Of a stretch of 40,365 nucleotides of DNA, positions 1 to 7,740 are shown in pieces. How positions within the stretch are numbered: position 1 is the stretch's first letter; each line of letters begins with the position of its first letter. The translations under genes were made by a program, and so were the position numbers. The stretch covers positions 1 to 40,365 of the forward strand of contig JADKHC010000034.1 in the NCBI GenBank assembly GCA_016721945.1, in the 5' to 3' direction. The notes under the pieces were generated by a model that saw nothing but the letters and a program-made list of their open reading frames with translations, did not search any database and was not told the origin of the DNA. The DNA comes from Verrucomicrobiota bacterium (GTDB lineage Bacteria; Verrucomicrobiota; Verrucomicrobiia; Opitutales; Opitutaceae).

Positions 1-122
1 TCGCGCACGACTAGGCGGCGCCAAATTCGCGGCGTGCAGCCGACCACGGTCAACCGCAACACAAACGCCTTCTCCAGCGGTTTTTTAACGGCCGAGCCTT
101 TGCCTTCGTGAAGCGAGATCAT
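1..122 (-). CDS. pRiA4b ORF-3-like protein, N-terminal fragment
   Basis: A minus-strand reading frame starts at an ATG at 122 and runs off the left edge, leaving 40 visible residues. The stretch RLTVVGCTPRIWRRLVV matches the start of the plasmid pRiA4b ORF-3-like family, in which a beta-strand of the type LKVTLxGxxPxIWRR is the hallmark. The molecular role of this family is not established; it is often found near mobile or plasmid-derived genes. The gene begins 49 nt beyond the stop of the endonuclease at 172-1134 on the same strand, so the two may be co-transcribed. No strong ribosome-binding site is visible. The family call is fairly sure from the short motif, but everything beyond residue 40 lies outside the window. 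Confidence 0.6.
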   Translation of the reverse strand, partial: MISLHEGKGSAVKKPLEKAFVLRLTVVGCTPRIWRRLVVR

Positions 123-171
123 TCTACCAACACTCAAAACCACCCGGGCGATGCCATGCAAGCCAAGCAAC

Positions 172-1134
172 TCACCAAACTCGCCCGGCAACCCGCGCTT
201 CCAAGGCGTTTTCCGCCTCGTCTGGCAACTGCGCGAAGAAATCCAACCCCACGCGCCGCTCGATCTCATCGATCGATGTCAGGTAACGTCCTGGCTCCGC
301 CTCGGCCGGTGCATCCTGCGGAATCAAAAACGCCTCCGTCCGCACACGCCCTTCGTTCTCGTCGATCACGATCATATAGAACGCCTCTGGCACCGCCACA
401 CGTCGTTTCAGGCGAGCCGGTTTTTCGCCAAACACCGGGCCAACGAACACCCAGACTTCGCCAAAACGCGCCGGGTAGTTGACGGCGATGCGCTGCTCGA
501 GCTGCTTCCAGACGCCGGCATTGAGCGCATGTTTCTGTGGGCAAATATTCGACATGCGAAACGTTTCCTCCTGCGCCTGTCGCCCATAGTATAGCGCTAT
601 GGCATGGTTCGGTGCCATGTGCCCGCGATCATAACCGCTGCGCGCATAATCCTCCGGTTCGACTCGTGCAACCGTTCGCGGATCCACCGCAAACTCCTCT
701 GGCCGCGGCGGCGTTTCACCAAGTTTTCCCTCGCGCAAATGATACGCCGTCCAAAGCGGTTCGCCGAGCGCATCGCTGTAACCCGTTTGAAATCCGACAT
801 TCGCCAGCACGCGCAAACCGCCCGTCGATCCCGCGCGCGCCATCTCAGGCACGCCGCCATACAGATGCGCCAGCTTTCCGGCCGCCGTGCCGCTCACGTA
901 ATCGTTACTATAATAGAGCTGCCACAAATCCCACGCCGCATCGAAGGCCGTGACCTGTTTGCGCGAATCGAAACAGTTCGCCACCAGCCGGGAAACCTCG
1001 GCCTGCCGCGCCGGTGGTTGAAAAAGATACCAGCCGCCGATCACGCCCCAGAGAATCAGATTCGCGACGACAAAAGCCTTCGTGCGCTGGAGCGAGCGCG
1101 GCAGGGAGTTTCCAAGCGATGATTTGCGAGCCAC
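172..1134 (-). CDS. DNA/RNA non-specific endonuclease (NUC1 family), membrane-anchored
   Basis: This 320-aa protein starts at a GTG. It carries the NUC1 signature DRGH at residues 169-172, whose His is the general base in this family. It is followed by the metal and substrate block MSNICPQKHALNAGVWKQLE at about 194-213, which contains the conserved Asn, Gln, Trp and Glu. Family members cut DNA and RNA without sequence preference using one divalent metal ion. Residues 20-38 are one hydrophobic segment with basic residues before it, so the catalytic domain is probably held on the outer face of the inner membrane or secreted. The likely role is nutritional or defensive degradation of extracellular nucleic acid; this is an inference. 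It is divergent from the PilT-like gene and lies upstream of the pRiA4b-like fragment on the same strand. Confidence 0.85.
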   Translation of the reverse strand: MARKSSLGNSLPRSLQRTKAFVVANLILWGVIGGWYLFQPPARQAEVSRLVANCFDSRKQVTAFDAAWDLWQLYYSNDYVSGTAAGKLAHLYGGVPEMARAGSTGGLRVLANVGFQTGYSDALGEPLWTAYHLREGKLGETPPRPEEFAVDPRTVARVEPEDYARSGYDRGHMAPNHAIALYYGRQAQEETFRMSNICPQKHALNAGVWKQLEQRIAVNYPARFGEVWVFVGPVFGEKPARLKRRVAVPEAFYMIVIDENEGRVRTEAFLIPQDAPAEAEPGRYLTSIDEIERRVGLDFFAQLPDEAENALEARVAGRVW

Positions 1135-1303
1135 GCGCAGATTGAGCCGCTCTAAACCGCCTCAGGCAACTCCGCGGTTCGTTTCAGCGTCCCAGCCTTC
1201 CAGATTAACCAGAACCCAACCCGCGACAGGAGAACTCCCTAGAATTTTAGGTTAAGCCCCGCCCGAAAACGTGCCGATGCTCACCCGTCGACCTATTACA
1301 CTC

Positions 1304-2694
1304 ATGAACAACGCTGTCCGCTGGCTGGCAAAACTCGGCTTGGAGCAAGGGCTCTTCACCCGGGAACAATGTGCCAGTGTCGCTCAAGCCGTCGGACCCA
1401 AAGCCGACCTCATGGAATTTGCCCAACGCCTCATCGACGACGGCATCGTCGAAGACATCGGCAGTCTCGAAACCATCGGCGACACCGCCATGGCCAAGGC
1501 CGCGCACGGCCCACCACCCGACGACGCCCCTGCGCCGCAAAACGCCTCCGCCTACACCGTCCCGCCTTTCATCTCGCAAGGCCCATTGCCGCGTTTCGAC
1601 TTCGCCAGTGTCGCGCGCTCAACGACGCTGATCTGGTCACGCAACTCAGCGATTTCATGCGCGCCACCGCCCGCTACGGTGCCAGCGACCTCCACCTCGC
1701 CGCAGGCGCCCAACCGTTTCTCCGAAAAAATCGCGAGCTCACCCTCCTCTCTGACCAACCACTCTCTACCGACGACGCGCTGCGCCTCAATACTGCTCTC
1801 CTCGCTCCGCACCAACGTCAGGGATTCCTCGAACGCCGCGACTACGACTACGCCCTGGCCCTCGATGCCGACAACCGCTACCGCGTGAATCTCATGTTCC
1901 ACAAAGGCGGCGCCGCTGGTGCCTATCGCATGGTTCCGGCCAAGATCCCACGCCTCGCCGAACTCGGCCTGCGCAACCTCAAGCCGATTCAGAAATTTCT
2001 CAGCTACCACAACGGCCTCATCCTCGTCACCGGGCCCGTCGGCGCCGGCAAAACCACCACACTCGCCGCCCTCGTCGCCGAGCTCAACGAAACCCGCGAT
2101 GACCACATCATCACGGTTGAGGACCCCATCGAGATTGTACAACCAGCCCGTAGGTGCAACGTCACTCAACGCGAAGTCGGCCCGCACACGAAGTCTTTTG
2201 CCTCCGCGCTGAAAGGCGCCCTCCGCGAAGACCCCGACGTGATCGTGATCGGCGAACTCCGCGATCTTGAAACAATTGAGATGGCCATCACCGCCGCCGA
2301 AACCGGCCACCTCGTGATCGGCACCATGCACACCAGCGACGCCGCCACCACGCTCAATCGCCTCCTCGACGTTTTCCCCTCCGCTCAACAACCACAGATT
2401 AGAGCCAGCGTCGCCGAAAGCCTTCGCGGCATCATCTGCCAACGCCTTCTTCCGAAAGCCAATGGCGGCCTCGCCCTCGCCGTCGAAATCCTCGTCGCCA
2501 ACGCCGCCGTCGCCAATCTCATCCGCGAAGGCAAAACTCAGGGCCTGCGCAACACCATGGAAACCAGCGTCCGCGAAGGCATGTGCCTGATGGACGGCGT
2601 CGTTTTCGAACTATGGCAAAGGCACAAAATCACCGCCGAAACCGCCAAGGCCAACATCACCAACCGCATGATCCGCGCCCGCGTCGCCGCCTAA
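1304..2694 (+). CDS. PilT-like ATPase with N-terminal extension, apparent 1-nt frameshift
   Basis: Two reading frames together make one plausible protein. The first, from the ATG at 1304 (an in-frame GTG at 1271 is also possible), encodes about 104 residues containing EFAQRLIDDGIVEDIGSL. At 1613-1617 (GTCGCGCGCTC) the sense passes to the -1 frame, continuing ALNDADLVTQL and then a full PilT-type ATPase. That part has the N-terminal GASDLHL box, Walker A GPVGAGKTTT, an Asp box ITVEDPIE, VIVIGELRDLET and the GTMHTSD His box. PilT ATPases power retraction of type IV pili. One missing base explains the break; no slippery heptamer is visible. An ATG at 1657 could still start an ATPase of normal PilT length (345 aa) without the extension. 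The identity is firm; whether the break is real or a sequence error is open. Confidence 0.7.
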
Positions 2695-2715
2695 ACCGAA
2701 ATACCGAAATCTTTA

Positions 2716-2854
2716 GCCACAGATAAACACCGAAGCGCACAGATTCAGAACCAATATCAAGAGCTCAAGCCTGCAACCACTGCTCAAGAAAACCTCTCGT
2801 CCCCCGCTGAAAACCAATCCGAAAAATCGGTGCCCATCGGTGTTCATCGGTGGC
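2716..2854. repeat. TIR element family A, copy 1 (no gene)
   Basis: The left end GCCACAGATAAACACCGA (2716-2733) is the inverted partner of TCGGTGTTCATCGGTGGC (2837-2854) with two mismatches. The 139-bp element lies between the two pilT-like genes and ends 23 bp before the second gene's start. Its right end creates a false upstream start codon that reads MPIGVHRW in frame with that gene. Confidence 0.75.
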
Positions 2855-2877
2855 CAAGACGCCTGAAAAATTCGCCC

Positions 2878-3966
2878 ATGCCCGCCATCGACACACTCCT
2901 GAGAACCATGCTCGAACAAGGCGGTTCGGACCTGCACCTCACCGTCGGCCTTCCGCCCAAAGCGCGCATCTCCGGTTCGCTCGCCTCCATCGGTGACGCC
3001 CCGCTAACCGCCGTGCAGATGGAAACCCTGCTCTGCGAAATCTGTCCGCCCAAACGCTGGCAGGAATTCCTCGAACGCAAGGACCTCGACCTCGCCCACG
3101 AGATCACCGGACTCGCCCGCTTCCGCGCCAATTTCCTCTACAACCACTGGGGCCAGGCCGCCGTCTTCCGCCAGATTCCCTCGAAGATTCTTTCCTTCGA
3201 AGACCTCAAGTTGCCCGAAGTCCTCAAAGGACTTTGCCATCTGCAACAAGGCCTCGTGCTCGTCACCGGCCCCACCGGTAGTGGAAAGAGCACTACGCTG
3301 GCCGCGATGATCGACTACATCAATCGCCACCTCTCGCGCCACATCATCACCATCGAGGACCCGATCGAATTCGTTCACCAGAACAAGCAATCCATCATCG
3401 TCCACCGCGAAGTCGGCGACCACACCGCCTCGTTTGCCGATGCGCTCAAAGGCGCGATGCGCCACGACCCCGACATCGTCCTCCTCGGCGAAATGCGCGA
3501 ACTCGAAACCATCAAGCTCGCACTCGGCTGCGCCTCGATGGGCATGCTCGTCTTCGGTACGCTGCACACCAACAACGCGCCGAAAACCGTAGACCGCATC
3601 ATCAACGCTTTTCCTGCCGAAGAACAAAACCAGGTCCGCACCATGCTCGCCGGTTGTCTGGCCGGAGTCGTTTCCCAACTCCTCTGCAAGCGTCAGCCCA
3701 AAGGCCGCGTCGCTGTGCACGAAATCCTACTCCCGCACGAAGCCCTCCCGAACACGATTCGCACCGGACAAATTTCCAACATCCGTCAGTTGATAGAAAG
3801 TGGTTCGGCCGAAGGCATGCATACGATGGACCAGGCGCTCATGGCATTCGTCAAAGACGGCACGATCGATCCGCACGAAGCCTACATGAAAGCGGCAAAC
3901 AAAGCCACCTTCGCCCCACTCCTCCCCGCCACCGACCCCGTCCTCGCCGAAGCCTCCGGCCACTAA
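2878..3966 (+). CDS. pilT: Type IV pilus retraction ATPase PilT-like
   Basis: This 362-aa protein is a member of the GspE/PilT secretion ATPase superfamily in the PilT subfamily. The N-terminal box EQGGSDLHLTVG (13-24) is followed by Walker A GPTGSGKST (131-139), the Asp box ITIEDPIE (157-164), the Walker B region VLLGEMRE (201-208) and the His box GTLHTNN (227-233). Hexameric PilT sits at the cytoplasmic base of the type IV pilus and disassembles pilin during retraction and twitching. The ATG at 2878 is preferred because upstream in-frame codons lie in repeat copy A1. It is a tandem paralog of the ATPase at 1304-2694. No pilin, PilB or PilC gene is in the window, so the rest of the machine is elsewhere. 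The C-terminus runs about 20 residues past the usual end. Confidence 0.9.
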   Translation: MPAIDTLLRTMLEQGGSDLHLTVGLPPKARISGSLASIGDAPLTAVQMETLLCEICPPKRWQEFLERKDLDLAHEITGLARFRANFLYNHWGQAAVFRQIPSKILSFEDLKLPEVLKGLCHLQQGLVLVTGPTGSGKSTTLAAMIDYINRHLSRHIITIEDPIEFVHQNKQSIIVHREVGDHTASFADALKGAMRHDPDIVLLGEMRELETIKLALGCASMGMLVFGTLHTNNAPKTVDRIINAFPAEEQNQVRTMLAGCLAGVVSQLLCKRQPKGRVAVHEILLPHEALPNTIRTGQISNIRQLIESGSAEGMHTMDQALMAFVKDGTIDPHEAYMKAANKATFAPLLPATDPVLAEASGH

Positions 3967-3996
3967 TCTGGCCCGGCCTTGCAGACAAATTCCGGA

Positions 3997-4023
3997 GGTA
4001 GGGCGCATTATCCTTAATGCGCC
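3997..4023. repeat. Palindrome family F, copy 1 (possible bidirectional terminator)
   Basis: A hairpin with stem GCGCATTA/TAATGCGC and loop TCCT (4003-4022) follows GGTAGG and sits between the convergent stops of pilT (3966) and the HutI-like gene (4030). The sequence resembles the first arm of the element at 14097 (shared pattern GGTAGGGCGxATxxTCC). No T-run follows, so a terminator role is only possible. Confidence 0.5.
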
Positions 4024-4029
4024 GCGCTC

Positions 4030-5262
4030 TTACCCCACCCGCTGCCCACCGCTAATCACCACATCGACCGGATTGCCGCCAAACTCGTGGGCGAGCAACC
4101 GCTCGTCGCGGTGACGCAGCAAAATCAAATCCGCGCGTTGTCCCTGCTCAATGGTTCCACGGTCGTTCAAGCCAAGCACCGCCGCAGCGTTGACCGTGCA
4201 AGCCGTGATCGCCTCCGCCGGAGTCAGCCCGCAATAGCGCACCGCCAGAGCGATCACGAGCGGCATCGAAAACGTCGGCGCGGTGTGTGGATTGTAGTTA
4301 CTCGCCAACGCCAATAAACCGCCGCTATCCACAAACGCACCGGCCCGTGGATAACGGCCTTTCGAATGAAACCCGGTCGCGGGCATCATCACGCCGATGG
4401 TGTTGCTCGCAGCCAGCGCGAGCAGATCGACTTTAGACGCGCTTTCGAGCCCATCGACACTGCGTGCAAAAATCTTCAGCGCTTCCTGCACCATTCCTGT
4501 AGAACTAAATTGATCAGCCGTCACGCGAAGCGGTAGTCCGTGTTTACGCGCACGTTCGTAGAGCCGCTGACACGCCTCGAGCGGCCAGCCGTCGGTGTCG
4601 CAGCGCGCATCGATTGCGATGCCGGGAAACTCGTGCCACACCGCTGGCAACATTTCCCTTACGACCATGCGCGTATAAACCGCCGGATCGCCTTCGACGA
4701 CGTGGCCCAACAAAGCCGTAGGCACAACCGTGCCCGGCCACTCCTGCGTCACGCGTTGGATCGCGTGGAGCATTTTCAGTTCCGCTTCGATCGTGAGTCC
4801 GTAACCACTCTTTACCTCTACGGTCGTCGTGCCCGCGCGCAGCATCAGATCGAGACGCGTGCGCAGGCTGGCTGCGAGTTGTTTGCGCGTGGCCTCGCGC
4901 ACCGCCCGAACCGTCGTCTGTATACCACCGCCTCGCTTGAGGATTTCCGCGCTCGAAACTCCGCCCAACTGTTGCGTCCACTCATCCAACGAATCGCCCG
5001 CCCAGCAAGCATGCGTGTGACAATCGACAAACCCAGGCATGAGCACCCGCCCATCAGCCTCAATCACTTCCGTATTGGGCGTAACGGTTAGTTCGGTTCC
5101 GACTGCGGCGATCTTGCCTTCCGCCACCAGCACATCGCCCCGCGTAATCACTCCGAGTTCTCGCAGCGCAGCGCCACGCCGAGACCGCGCGCCACTTTCA
5201 GCGCCCTCGGCTTTGGATTGAGCTAGCGTCAGGATTCGAGCGTGGCGGATAAGCAAACTCAT
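4030..5262 (-). CDS. HutI-like amidohydrolase with altered active site
   Basis: The 410-aa protein (ATG at 5262; an upstream GTG at 5283 is less likely) aligns by eye along its whole length with imidazolonepropionase HutI. That enzyme opens the imidazolone ring in histidine breakdown. The first metal pair is kept: DCHTHACWAGD at 80-90, H82 and H84. Other blocks are GGGIQTTVRA (111-120) and VKSGYGL (150-156). Four other residues essential in HutI are replaced. The HADE block reads TADQ (T248, Q251), the ADH block reads VDG (G271), and ATDFNPG reads ASNYNPH (N322). So the third and fourth metal ligands, the catalytic Glu and a catalytic His are lost. No hutH, hutU or hutG lies nearby. It may be a pseudoenzyme or an amidohydrolase with another reaction. 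The fold call is sure; HutI activity is doubtful. Confidence 0.75.
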   Translation of the reverse strand: MSLLIRHARILTLAQSKAEGAESGARSRRGAALRELGVITRGDVLVAEGKIAAVGTELTVTPNTEVIEADGRVLMPGFVDCHTHACWAGDSLDEWTQQLGGVSSAEILKRGGGIQTTVRAVREATRKQLAASLRTRLDLMLRAGTTTVEVKSGYGLTIEAELKMLHAIQRVTQEWPGTVVPTALLGHVVEGDPAVYTRMVVREMLPAVWHEFPGIAIDARCDTDGWPLEACQRLYERARKHGLPLRVTADQFSSTGMVQEALKIFARSVDGLESASKVDLLALAASNTIGVMMPATGFHSKGRYPRAGAFVDSGGLLALASNYNPHTAPTFSMPLVIALAVRYCGLTPAEAITACTVNAAAVLGLNDRGTIEQGQRADLILLRHRDERLLAHEFGGNPVDVVISGGQRVG

Positions 5263-5440
5263 GGGCACGATCCCATATTGCACGCAACCTGCTCCTCAAG
5301 GAAAGGGAGAAACTAAAAACGAGAAACGAGCGGCACCAAAGATCATTCTGTCGGTCTTAGTATCTTCTCATGCCGATCCAGCCACGCCACCTAACCAGCG
5401 GCACGGCGGAACGCCATAAACCTGCATTTAACCCCCTCGC

Positions 5441-5469
5441 TAGACAGCCCCTTGCCGCTCGGGTATAAT
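5441..5469 (+). promoter_or_regulatory. Sigma-70-type promoter of the coiled-coil gene
   Basis: A -35 box TAGACA (5441-5446, 5 of 6 to consensus), a 17-bp spacer and a perfect -10 TATAAT (5464-5469) lie just before the gene at 5488. Transcription would start near 5476, giving a leader of about 12 nt. Confidence 0.7.
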
Positions 5470-5487
5470 TAGCGGAATTTCCAACCT

Positions 5488-6075
5488 ATGAAAGCTACCC
5501 AAAATCCCCGCTTGTACAAACAATCCGGCTCGGCGACTCCCGTCGTGCTCGTTCTCGTTGCCGCTATCATCGTCTGCGCCTTCTTCTGGACCAAAGCCCG
5601 TACGTCCGACACGGACTCCGCCACCAGCAAGACCCAGTTGACCCAGACAAAAACTGAAATGACGCTGGCCAAAGCGCAGCTCGACGAATCAAAAAGCATC
5701 GCCGCCTCCCTGCAAAAACAACTCGACGAAACCAAGGCCAGTGCCGCCCAGTTCCAAACGCAGGCCGAAGCGACAAACGCTCAGCTCAAGAATGAAGTCG
5801 CAGCCCTGACCGCTGATTCTGCTCAGCTCAAAGCCCGGTTCGCGGAAGCCACAGCACAGCTGACACAACTCCAGGCGCAGGCCGACTCCGCCAATGCTCT
5901 TGCCGCAGTCGCGCAGGCGAAATGCGATGAACTCATGGCCGCCTCCGCTAACCTCAAGATTCAGGCCGAGACAACCTCTGGCCTACTCGCCGATGCGCAG
6001 AGCAAGCTAGACGCTGCACAGGGCCAAATCGCTGAACTCCAAAAAGCAACGGCAAAGCCGAGCAAGAAAAAGTAA
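5488..6075 (+). CDS. Membrane-anchored coiled-coil protein, function unknown
   Basis: This 195-aa protein begins with a short basic N-terminus and one transmembrane segment at about residues 17-35 (PVVLVLVAAIIVCAFFW). The remainder is almost entirely heptad-like helix rich in Ala, Gln, Lys and Glu, with repeated patterns such as LTQTKTEMTLAKAQLDESK. It ends in a Lys-rich tail, KPSKKK. The layout suggests an inner-membrane protein with a long rod in the periplasm, perhaps a spacer or scaffold. No enzymatic motif is visible and I do not recognise a named family. It is transcribed alone: a consensus promoter lies directly upstream and a strong intrinsic terminator directly downstream. Composition alone would give weak matches to many coiled-coil proteins. 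Confidence 0.8.
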   Translation: MKATQNPRLYKQSGSATPVVLVLVAAIIVCAFFWTKARTSDTDSATSKTQLTQTKTEMTLAKAQLDESKSIAASLQKQLDETKASAAQFQTQAEATNAQLKNEVAALTADSAQLKARFAEATAQLTQLQAQADSANALAAVAQAKCDELMAASANLKIQAETTSGLLADAQSKLDAAQGQIAELQKATAKPSKKK

Positions 6076-6105
6076 GCCACCGCTGTTAGTTCTGTTTCAC
6101 TCTCG

Positions 6106-6133
6106 ATCCGTCGGTCACCCCGACGGATTTTTT
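6106..6133 (+). terminator. Rho-independent terminator
   Basis: A 9-bp stem ATCCGTCGG/CCGACGGAT (6106-6114 with 6120-6128), a TCACC loop and a run of six T (6128-6133) lie 30 nt after the stop of the coiled-coil gene. Confidence 0.85.
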
Positions 6134-6253
6134 GTGCCTTCAACTATTTATGAATCCGCACCACTCGTAGAATTCTGCGCGAAAACTCAACCACCTCGGC
6201 CTCAGAAATTCGTTCGTGCCTTCCGGCCTGCTTCCGGGCAATTTAACCACTCC

Positions 6254-7528
6254 ATGTCAGCCGTACTCGAACAACTCGTCACCAAGATCGCCCAACGCGC
6301 CCGCCAGGCCTCGCTCCTTCTCGCGACCGCTCCGACCGCGCAAAAAAACGAAGCACTCAACGAACTCGCCGGGCTGATTGATCGTTCGCACCCCGAGTTG
6401 CTCGCCGCCAACGCCCAGGACCTCGCCGACGCCGAATCCAACGGGTTGACCAAGGCCCAAATCGACCGCCTCACGCTCGATCCCAAACGACTCGCTCAAC
6501 TTTCCGAAAGCGTCCGCCAAGTCGCCGCCCTGCCCGATCCCGTCGGCGCGCTCCTCGACGAAACCACCCGCCCCAACGGCCTGCGCATCCGCAAAGTCCG
6601 CGTGCCCATCGGCGTCATCGGTATCATCTACGAAGCGCGCCCCAACGTCACCATCGACTGCGCCATCCTCTGCTTGAAAAGCGGCAACGCCTCGATCCTT
6701 CGCGGCGGTAAGGAAATTTTCAATACAAACACCGCGCTCGCTGCACTGGTCACCGCTGCACTCGCCCACGCCAAGCTGCCCGCCGACGCCGTGCAACTCA
6801 TTCCCACGACCGACCGCGCCGCACTCAACACGCTCCTCAAGCTCGATCAATACATCCACTGCATCATCCCACGCGGTGGCGAGAGCCTTATCCGTTTCGT
6901 CGCGAGCAACTCCACCATCCCCGTCATCAAGCATTACACCGGCGTCTGCTTCGTGTACGTCGACGCTGCCGCCGACATTGCGATGGCCGAGAAGATCCTA
7001 ATCAACGCCAAGACCCAACGCGTCACCGTTTGCAACACCGCCGAACAACTCCTCGTACACAAAAGCGTGGCCGACAAGGCCCTCCCCGTACTCGCTCGCG
7101 CACTCATTGCGAAAAACGTTCAACTCCGCTGCGACGCCATCAGCGCCGCGATCCTCGCCCACGAGAAAATCGCGACCACGCCCGCAACCGACGCCGACTA
7201 CAAAGCCGAATTTCTCGATTACATCATCGCCGTCCGCGTCGTAGACTCGCTTGAGACCGCCATCGCCACGATCAACCGCGACAGCTCCGCGCACAGCGAA
7301 ACCATCGTGACCGCCGACGAAGCCGCCGCCCGCAAATTCCAAGCCAGCGTGGATAGCTCCGCCGTCTTCTGGAACGCCTCGACGCGCTTCAACGACGGCT
7401 TCGAATTCGGCTTCGGCGCCGAAATCGGCATCAGCACCGACCGCCTGCATGCCCGCGGTCCCATGGGCCTACCCGAGCTCTGCAGTTACAAATATCTCAT
7501 CGACGGCACCGGCCAGATCCGCAGCTGA
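6254..7528 (+). CDS. proA: Glutamate-5-semialdehyde dehydrogenase (gamma-glutamyl phosphate reductase)
   Basis: ProA reduces gamma-glutamyl phosphate to glutamate-5-semialdehyde with NADPH, the second step of proline synthesis, in the cytoplasm. The 424-aa length is typical. Family blocks seen are VIGIIYEARPNVTIDC (121-136), LKSGNASILRGGKE (141-154), IPRGGESLIRFV (205-216) and VTVCNTAEQLLVH (257-269), whose C260 is the catalytic thiol. The C-terminal FGFGAEIGISTDRLHARGPMG block is also typical. The ATG at 6254 fits the family N-terminus; the open frame upstream overlaps the preceding terminator and is not coding. No proB is in the window. The gene appears to stand alone, with a palindrome (7564-7654) after it. 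Confidence 0.95.
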   Translation: MSAVLEQLVTKIAQRARQASLLLATAPTAQKNEALNELAGLIDRSHPELLAANAQDLADAESNGLTKAQIDRLTLDPKRLAQLSESVRQVAALPDPVGALLDETTRPNGLRIRKVRVPIGVIGIIYEARPNVTIDCAILCLKSGNASILRGGKEIFNTNTALAALVTAALAHAKLPADAVQLIPTTDRAALNTLLKLDQYIHCIIPRGGESLIRFVASNSTIPVIKHYTGVCFVYVDAAADIAMAEKILINAKTQRVTVCNTAEQLLVHKSVADKALPVLARALIAKNVQLRCDAISAAILAHEKIATTPATDADYKAEFLDYIIAVRVVDSLETAIATINRDSSAHSETIVTADEAAARKFQASVDSSAVFWNASTRFNDGFEFGFGAEIGISTDRLHARGPMGLPELCSYKYLIDGTGQIRS

Positions 7529-7563
7529 GGAGATCTCATCGAACTTTCCCAAGGAGATCATCG

Positions 7564-7654
7564 AGCTCGGCCACAGAGCCCCAAACCGCTCCGCGTCTTT
7601 CTCTTTATCCTTCTCGTTCTCTTTCCTCCGCTTCTGCAACTCTGCGGCCGAGCC
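7564..7654. repeat. Inverted repeat with pyrimidine-rich centre
   Basis: GCTCGGCCACAGAG (7565-7578) pairs with CTCTGCGGCCGAGC (7640-7653) with one mismatch, across a C/T-rich interior of about 60 bp. A smaller hairpin AGCCG/CGGCT follows at 7651-7663. It fills the 212-bp gap between proA and the next gene. Without a T-run it is not a clear terminator. Confidence 0.5.
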
Positions 7655-7740
7655 GCTTCGGCTTCGCTCAAGGCCATGCGCTTGGTGACCCGATCCGAAA
7701 TATTCCAAAACATTTCCAACCCATCGCTGTCTTCGTCTCC

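Noticed and set aside
1600..1625. Programmed -1 ribosomal frameshift in the pilT-like gene
   Set aside because: No X-XXY-YYZ slippery heptamer or clear downstream pseudoknot is visible at the join; a missing base is simpler.
1552..2442. 296-aa minus-strand open frame opposite the pilT-like gene
   Set aside because: Gly/Val/Glu/Asp-rich composition is the mirror of GC-rich coding on the plus strand; it has no motifs.
3004..3720. 238-aa minus-strand open frame opposite pilT
   Set aside because: It is antisense to a fully supported PilT and has low-complexity Gly/Val/Asp/Glu composition.
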